This document shows, in pieces, positions 30,257-34,267 of a stretch of 34,267 nt of DNA (position 1 is its first letter; the number at the start of each line of letters is the position of its first letter). The stretch is from Lentisphaerae bacterium RIFOXYC12_FULL_60_16 (GTDB lineage Bacteria > Verrucomicrobiota > Kiritimatiellia > UBA8416 > YA12-FULL-60-10): contig MHBQ01000079.1 of assembly GCA_001803315.1 (NCBI GenBank), positions 1 through 34,267 of the forward strand. The letters run 5' to 3'. The notes beneath the pieces are model-generated. The model was not told the origin of the DNA. It worked only from the letters and a program-made list of their open reading frames with translations, and ran no database searches. Position numbers and translations under genes: made by a program.

Positions 30257-31165
30257 ATGGATGGGTTCTGCGAAATGATAGACGATTTCTGCATTTGGGT
30301 GGAAAAGGTCCTGTTATGGGTGGATCGTGACGGCACCCCGCCGATCCCGTGGATCGGGCAGGCGGGCGGGCGGTTGTATAATCCTCCGGCCCCGCATGTG
30401 GAGTTTATCTACCTGAAGCAGGGGCAGATGGATGAGGTTCGGATCGGTGACCGGCCGGTGATTTTGCCGCAGGGGCACCTCTCCATCCATAATGTGCATG
30501 TGGGCAATATTGCCCCGTCACCGCGTACGGCGAACCTTGCCTGGTGTTGTTTTCTGGATGTTGGCGGGGTGCCGGAGTTTGACAGCCTGAAGCGGGAACC
30601 CCTGTTTGGGTGTGTTCCCGTGACGGACGGGCAGCGGCTTGAGCAGGCGTTTGCCGACTTGCAGACGCGGTGTGCGGTGGCGTTGGGACCTCCGGGTGGA
30701 TACCTGGGTGGGGCGTATGCCTATGCGCCGGACCGGGCGGAGTCGTTGACGACCGCACAGCGTATGGGTATCAAGAGTGCCTGTGTGAATCTGTTGGCGG
30801 CGATGTTGCGGGAGGGGGAGCATCGGCGTGAGGGTGTCGGTGTACGGCCGGATGCCGTGCGGCGCGCGATGGCGTATATCAGCCTGCATTCCCGTGAGTC
30901 GGGGTTGCGGTTGGAGCAGGTCGCCGGTCATGCCGGGTTGAGCATGGACCATTTCGGGCGGGTGTTCCGGGCTGCCTTGCGGACGAGTCCCATGCAGTAC
31001 CTGCAGGCGGTGCGGGTGGAACACAGCCGGTTCCTGTTGCAGCATACCCGGTTGACCATCGCCGAGATTGCCGGCGAGACCGGATTCACTGATCCTTATT
31101 ACTTCTCAAGGGTGTTCCGAAAAGTTACGGGAACGAGCCCCCGTGCCTACCGGCGCAGGGGATGA
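30257..31165 (+). CDS. AraC-family transcriptional regulator
   Basis: The 302-residue product has an N-terminal cupin-like ligand-binding part (about 10-150, 'PHVEFIYLKQGQMDEVRIG', quoted as PHVEFIYLKQG). The C-terminal AraC domain contains two helix-turn-helix units: 'LRLEQVAGHAGLSMDHFGRVF' shown as LRLEQVAGHAGLSMDHFGR, and 'TIAEIAGETGFTDPYYFSRV' followed by 'GTSPRAYRRR', the family signature. It is divergent from the oxidoreductase-isomerase pair, so it probably controls them. GAGG lies too close to ATG 30257, so the in-frame ATG at 30275 (MIDDFCIWVEK) may be used instead. The last 19 bases overlap the 3' end of the amidase gene on the other strand, so no terminator fits between them. Confidence 0.88.
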   Translation: MDGFCEMIDDFCIWVEKVLLWVDRDGTPPIPWIGQAGGRLYNPPAPHVEFIYLKQGQMDEVRIGDRPVILPQGHLSIHNVHVGNIAPSPRTANLAWCCFLDVGGVPEFDSLKREPLFGCVPVTDGQRLEQAFADLQTRCAVALGPPGGYLGGAYAYAPDRAESLTTAQRMGIKSACVNLLAAMLREGEHRREGVGVRPDAVRRAMAYISLHSRESGLRLEQVAGHAGLSMDHFGRVFRAALRTSPMQYLQAVRVEHSRFLLQHTRLTIAEIAGETGFTDPYYFSRVFRKVTGTSPRAYRRRG

Positions 31166-32151
31166 GGCCGGGGAGCGGTTGCCGGCGGGCTGGTATCCTT
31201 GATGTATTGCCGGATGCCTTTGGAGAGTCCGTCGGCAATCCGGTCCAGGTGGTCGCTTTGCCCCAGTTGTTTTGCATTACCGGGGTTGGACAGGAAGCCG
31301 CATTCCACGAGTATGGCCGGGCAGGGGGCGGTTTTGAGCACTTCATAGCGGGCGCGCCGGATACCCCGCTCCGCGGCATGGGTTTGTTGGAGCATGTTGC
31401 GATGCACCTGGAAGGCCAATCGCATGTTGGCAGTGTCGAAGCGGTTGCCCGGTTGGGGTGAAACATCCTTGGCGGTGCCGGCGGTGGAGGCAAAGCCGGT
31501 GGCCGGCAGCAGGTAGGTCTCGAAGCCTTCCGCCGCCGTGTTGGCGGCGGCGTTCAGATGAATGCTGACGAAGATCGTGGCGCGCGCGACTTTGGCGCGC
31601 GCGATACGCTGATTCAGGGTCATGGTCTGGTCACGGTCGCGGGTCAGCATGACCTTGATACCGCCGGCGGTTAAACGGTCCCGGGTCCGTTTGGCCAGGT
31701 CGAGCACAAGTCGTTTCTCAAGCAACCGGCCGTTTGCGGCGCCCGGATCATCGCCGCCATGCCCGGCATCCAGCACGACGCAATGGGTGGGGATTGGGCG
31801 CAGTCCGGTCTGTCCGGTCAGGATCGGAATGGCGGTAAGCCGGACATCCGTGGCGCTTAGTATGCCATCCTTATCGGTGCGGCTGAACGGGGCGTTCAGC
31901 CAGACGAGGGTACCGTTGAAATGGGCTTTGCGGCTGTCTTTCTCGAAACCGATCTTCCAGCCCGGTTTTTCCAGGATGACCATGTGTTCGGTATTCAGGG
32001 CGGGCGGCTGAAACCCGAATTGAGCCCGGAAGGACGTCAGGGACATGAACCGGGCCTGGGCTTGAGCGGACCACGCGGCGAGCATGAATATGCCGACTAC
32101 CGGCAGGCCTGCACGACGTCTCCGGATACCCGTTGACCGGCTATTTTGCAT
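31147..32151 (-). CDS. N-acetylmuramoyl-L-alanine amidase (Amidase_3)
   Basis: This 334-residue peptidoglycan hydrolase cuts the bond between N-acetylmuramic acid and L-Ala. An export signal is visible (about residues 14-33, 'AGLPVVGIFMLAAWSAQAQA'). A small beta domain follows (about 50-115, 'KIGFEKDSRKAHFNGTLVWL' region) that resembles the stalk domain placed before amidases. The catalytic domain (122-322) has zinc ligands H131 ('LDAGHGGDDPG'), E145 and H198 ('VSIHLNAAAN'), and catalytic E283 ('ILVECGFLSNP'). It is periplasmic. The start ATG 32151 overlaps the end of the glycosyltransferase gene by 11 bases, and its own end overlaps the AraC gene by 19 bases on the opposite strand. An open frame extends further upstream but is only the glycosyltransferase shadow. 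Confidence 0.9.
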   Translation of the reverse strand: MQNSRSTGIRRRRAGLPVVGIFMLAAWSAQAQARFMSLTSFRAQFGFQPPALNTEHMVILEKPGWKIGFEKDSRKAHFNGTLVWLNAPFSRTDKDGILSATDVRLTAIPILTGQTGLRPIPTHCVVLDAGHGGDDPGAANGRLLEKRLVLDLAKRTRDRLTAGGIKVMLTRDRDQTMTLNQRIARAKVARATIFVSIHLNAAANTAAEGFETYLLPATGFASTAGTAKDVSPQPGNRFDTANMRLAFQVHRNMLQQTHAAERGIRRARYEVLKTAPCPAILVECGFLSNPGNAKQLGQSDHLDRIADGLSKGIRQYIKDTSPPATAPRPHPLRR

Positions 32152-33358
32152 GGGCCACCTGTAACAGGAGCCGGGCGGTATCGTGTGCAATCCGGGTCTT
32201 GTCGAACAGGCGTTCGGCATCCTGCCGGGACCGGGCGCCGAACCGGGCACGTAATCCGGGATCGTCTGCCAACCGTGCCAGTTGATGCCGGAATGATTCA
32301 CCATCAGCCGGATCGAACAGCAGGCCGTTGTCTTCATGGTGGATGATTTCGGCGATGCCGGCGAGCCGGGCGGCCAAGATCGGCAGGCCGCATGCCATTT
32401 CGTGAACCAGGGTGTTGGTGACGTGATAGTGGTCGGATTCCAGGCCAACGCGCATGACCAGTCCGACATCGGCCGCATTGATGGCCTCGGCCACCTCGGA
32501 TTCGGTATTCAGCCATCCGGTGAAGGTGACGTGATCCGACATACCGAGGGATTTGGTGAGTTCCCGCAGGCGGGTCAGTTCCGGTCCCGAGCCAACCAGC
32601 AGGTAGTGGAGCCGGGGATGGGTGGCGCGCATGCCGGCCAGGGCATTCAGGATGTGATCGTTCGCCTTGTTGGGGTGAAGCACCCCGTGATGCACGATCA
32701 CGAAAGCCTCCGGTGGAATGCCATACCGGCGGCGTCCCGCCATCCGGTCGCCGGGTTGGTAGAGCGCCAGATCGCAGGGGTTGTAGAGTACGGCGATGCG
32801 CGCCGGATCGAATCCCTGCCCAACCAGGAACCGGCGCGTATACTCGACGCGGGTGATGATCAGGGGGAGGGGACGCCAGGAATTGATTTCCAGCCGGGAC
32901 AGCGCGCGGGTCAGCCAACCCGGAACGGCGTGTTCACGGAGATAGATATCCAGGAAAAAATCGGTCAGGGTACGGGCGATCGACCGTCCGAAGAAGCACC
33001 GGATGATGATGAAGGAAAAGGGCAGGGATTCATCGATGAACAGCGTCTGGATGCCCAACCGGCGGCAACGGAGGGCCATGAAGGGGATGGCAAGGTACCA
33101 GAGGATGGTTTTCCAGACCTTGTCGCGCATGGAGGCCCGGTTGACGTGAAGGGGCAGGTTGTGGACGGTGGCATGTTCCCGGATGGCGGCGGGAACCGCT
33201 TGTCCAGTCTGCATGCCGAAATAATGCACATCAACCGGTTGTGACAGTTCGGTCACCAGGTCCGGCAGGGCAGGATATTCCTCGGTATGGGCAGCGGGGC
33301 CATACCGGTGCCAGATACCAATGGCGGGCCGACGGTCCGGTTGATTTGATTCAGACAT
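32141..33358 (-). CDS. GT4-type glycosyltransferase
   Basis: The 405-residue product has the two-domain GT-B layout of retaining GT4 enzymes. The C-terminal domain carries 'VLYNPCDLALYQPG', 'VIVHHGVLHPNKAND', 'HYLLVGSGPELTRL', 'VTFTGWL' and the E-x7-E-like segment 'VHEMACGLPILAARLAGIAE'. It transfers a sugar from a nucleotide donor, probably to a lipid-linked or cell-wall glycan at the cytoplasmic face. The N-terminal domain contains 'KTILWYLAIPFMAL', a hydrophobic patch that may touch the membrane. ATG 33358 is the start of the GT4-like sequence, although open reading continues to 33880; there is no ribosome site, and a promoter element at 33365-33392 would place the mRNA start at the ATG. 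The amidase follows with an 11-base overlap. Confidence 0.86.
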   Translation of the reverse strand: MSESNQPDRRPAIGIWHRYGPAAHTEEYPALPDLVTELSQPVDVHYFGMQTGQAVPAAIREHATVHNLPLHVNRASMRDKVWKTILWYLAIPFMALRCRRLGIQTLFIDESLPFSFIIIRCFFGRSIARTLTDFFLDIYLREHAVPGWLTRALSRLEINSWRPLPLIITRVEYTRRFLVGQGFDPARIAVLYNPCDLALYQPGDRMAGRRRYGIPPEAFVIVHHGVLHPNKANDHILNALAGMRATHPRLHYLLVGSGPELTRLRELTKSLGMSDHVTFTGWLNTESEVAEAINAADVGLVMRVGLESDHYHVTNTLVHEMACGLPILAARLAGIAEIIHHEDNGLLFDPADGESFRHQLARLADDPGLRARFGARSRQDAERLFDKTRIAHDTARLLLQVAHAK

Positions 33359-33364
33359 GGCGGA

Positions 33365-33392
33365 ATCATAACGGCCCGTGGTGGTAACGCAA
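33365..33392 (-). promoter_or_regulatory. Candidate promoter placed for a leaderless glycosyltransferase mRNA
   Basis: On the minus strand TATGAT (33365-33370; 5 of 6) lies only six bases before the A of ATG 33358. Upstream, TTGCGT (33387-33392; 3 of 6) is 16 bases away. Transcription would start at the ATG itself, and no ribosome binding site is present. The weak -35 keeps confidence low. Confidence 0.38.
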
Positions 33393-33416
33393 CGATTCTT
33401 CCGCAGCCGGAATAAG

Positions 33417-33444
33417 TTGCATTGGCGGGACGGGGCGGTACAAT
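33417..33444 (+). promoter_or_regulatory. Candidate promoter of the DUF2961 lipoprotein gene
   Basis: TTGCAT (33417-33422; 3 of 6) and TACAAT (33439-33444; 5 of 6) are separated by 16 bases. Transcription near 33451 would leave a short leader holding AGGTGG (33454-33459) before the ATGs at 33464 and 33467. It is divergent from the glycosyltransferase promoter. Confidence 0.4.
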
Positions 33445-33466
33445 CCTGAAAACAGGTGGTTGCATG

Positions 33467-34267
33467 ATGCGTGTTGCAGGGCGGATAGCGGCGATTTCCT
33501 TGGTGAGCCTGCTGGTCGCGGGTTGTTCGCGGGCGCCGGACCCGGCGGAGACGGCGTTCTGGCGTGCCCGGGTTGCAACCCTGGCGGACCTGGATGGCCT
33601 CGCCCGGCTGGATGCCCCCACCGGTGGCATCGTGACATCTTGTGATCCGTCCGGCGGAAACGATGATTACAACCGCCCCCTGCGGATCGGGCCGGATGGG
33701 TGGTGGGTGATTGCGGACCTGGCCGGACCGGGTTGCGTGACGCGCTTCTGGAATACCGGCCCGCCGACCAATCATCGTTTCCGATTGTACTTCGACAATG
33801 AACGCAAACCGCGGGTCGATGACACGATCCTGTCGTTTTTCCAAAACAATCCGGTTTTCAAGCATCCCTTGTCCAACCACGAGCAGGGGTGCAAATATTC
33901 CTACCTGCCGATTCCCTATGCGAAACGGCTGGTGATAACGGCGGAACCGGCAGGGACCAAGCCGGGCAACTGGCCGCGTTTATTCCACCAGATCAACTAT
34001 GTGAACGTGTCGACCGGAACCGTGCAGAGTTTTCGCAATGCATGGTCCGCCGACGATCATGCGCTGGCCGAATCGGTGCGTAAACTGTGGACCGGAGAGA
34101 TTCTTCCCGCCGCCGAGTCCGGGGATCCGACGCATGTGATGACCGCAACGGTGGCGCCCGGGGTGACACAGGCGCTGGATCGGATTACCGGCCCCGGTAT
34201 GATTCGCCGGCTTGAGATTGAACCACAGCTGGGAGGGATCGAATCGGCCGTACAGCGGGAACAGGTT
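33467..34267 (+). CDS. DUF2961 (GH172-type) lipoprotein, 5' part
   Basis: The frame stays open to the window edge, so only the first 267 residues are seen. The N-terminus 'MRVAGRIAAISLVSLLVAGC' ends in a lipobox with lipidated Cys20. What follows fits DUF2961, now glycoside hydrolase family 172: 'DYNRPLRIGPDGWWVIADLAG' (shortened here to YNRPLRIGPDGWW), 'GCVTRFWNTGP', 'FRLYFDNERKPRVDD', and 'KYSYLPIPYAKRLVI'. Characterised members are exo-acting on fructofuranose- or arabinofuranose-containing glycans. AGGTGG (33454-33459) is seven bases before ATG 33467, which I prefer over ATG 33464. As an anchored envelope enzyme it would supply sugars to a catabolic route like the oxidoreductase/isomerase pair nearby, although no direct link is shown. 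The C-terminal half is unknown. Confidence 0.8.
   Translation, partial: MRVAGRIAAISLVSLLVAGCSRAPDPAETAFWRARVATLADLDGLARLDAPTGGIVTSCDPSGGNDDYNRPLRIGPDGWWVIADLAGPGCVTRFWNTGPPTNHRFRLYFDNERKPRVDDTILSFFQNNPVFKHPLSNHEQGCKYSYLPIPYAKRLVITAEPAGTKPGNWPRLFHQINYVNVSTGTVQSFRNAWSADDHALAESVRKLWTGEILPAAESGDPTHVMTATVAPGVTQALDRITGPGMIRRLEIEPQLGGIESAVQREQV

Noticed and set aside
32152-32478. N-terminal extension of the amidase
   Set aside because: It lies within the glycosyltransferase coding region in another frame. ATG 32151 gives a normal signal sequence.
33359-33880. N-terminal extension of the glycosyltransferase past ATG 33358
   Set aside because: The extra 174 residues lie opposite the DUF2961 lipoprotein gene, which is supported by a lipobox and family motifs, and show no GT-like features.

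Overview
The window looks like chromosomal DNA of a GC-rich bacterium of the Planctomycetes-Verrucomicrobia-Chlamydiae group, most likely a Kiritimatiellota, Lentisphaerota or Verrucomicrobiota relative. The grounds are a PEP-CTERM protein, a secreted protein with a 'DADGDGMTDVQE...GTNPDS' calcium-loop segment, a YbeY whose third His ligand position is Asp, and a catabolic style mixing a YetA-like lyase, Gfo/Idh/MocA oxidoreductase, TIM-barrel isomerase and a DUF2961 (GH172-type) lipoprotein. This is a family-level inference; no rRNA or other phylogenetic marker was compared.

Layout. 27-2222 (-) is a PcRGLX/YetA-like lyase. 2630-3359 (+) is a fluoride-channel gene plus a DUF190 gene. 3471-9895 (+) is a tight run: creatininase-family amidohydrolase, pseudopilins of GspI, GspJ and GspK type, a one-piece PilM-PilN (GspL-like) protein, a PilO/GspM-like protein, and a membrane protein with eight MORN repeats. 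10059-13091 (+) is an AT-richer cassette of three exported proteins, with its own promoter and a terminator. 13192-14220 (+) is a YchF/Ola1-like protein with damaged GTPase motifs. 14294-18095 (-) is an overlapping block, in transcription order pgpH-like, ybeY, recO and a parvulin lipoprotein. 18215-23674 (+) is a lipoprotein, an ExeA-like ATPase, a PilP/GspC-like protein, a secretin and a coiled-coil TPR protein. 23724-27888 (+) is a histidine kinase, an aldo/keto-reductase-like TIM barrel, an OmpR-type response regulator and a histone-deacetylase-like hydrolase. 27925-30172 (-) is a TIM-barrel isomerase and an oxidoreductase, divergent from an AraC regulator (30257-31165, +). 31147-33358 (-) is an amidase and a glycosyltransferase, and from 33467 (+) a DUF2961 lipoprotein runs off the edge.

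How it fits together. The two secretion clusters together encode an inner-membrane platform, tip pseudopilins, an ATPase of ExeA type, a PilP/GspC clamp and a secretin. That makes a type II secretion or type IV pilus-like machine lacking its motor (GspE/PilB), platform (GspF/PilC), major pseudopilin and prepilin peptidase, which must be encoded elsewhere. The exported cassette between the clusters could be its cargo, but that is only positional inference. The most unusual elements are the MORN-repeat membrane protein in the pseudopilin operon, the YchF-like protein with a broken P-loop, two promoters that appear to give leaderless mRNAs, and an AKR-like gene lacking the catalytic residues placed between a kinase and its regulator. 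I saw no tRNA, rRNA, CRISPR array, insertion sequence or phage gene.
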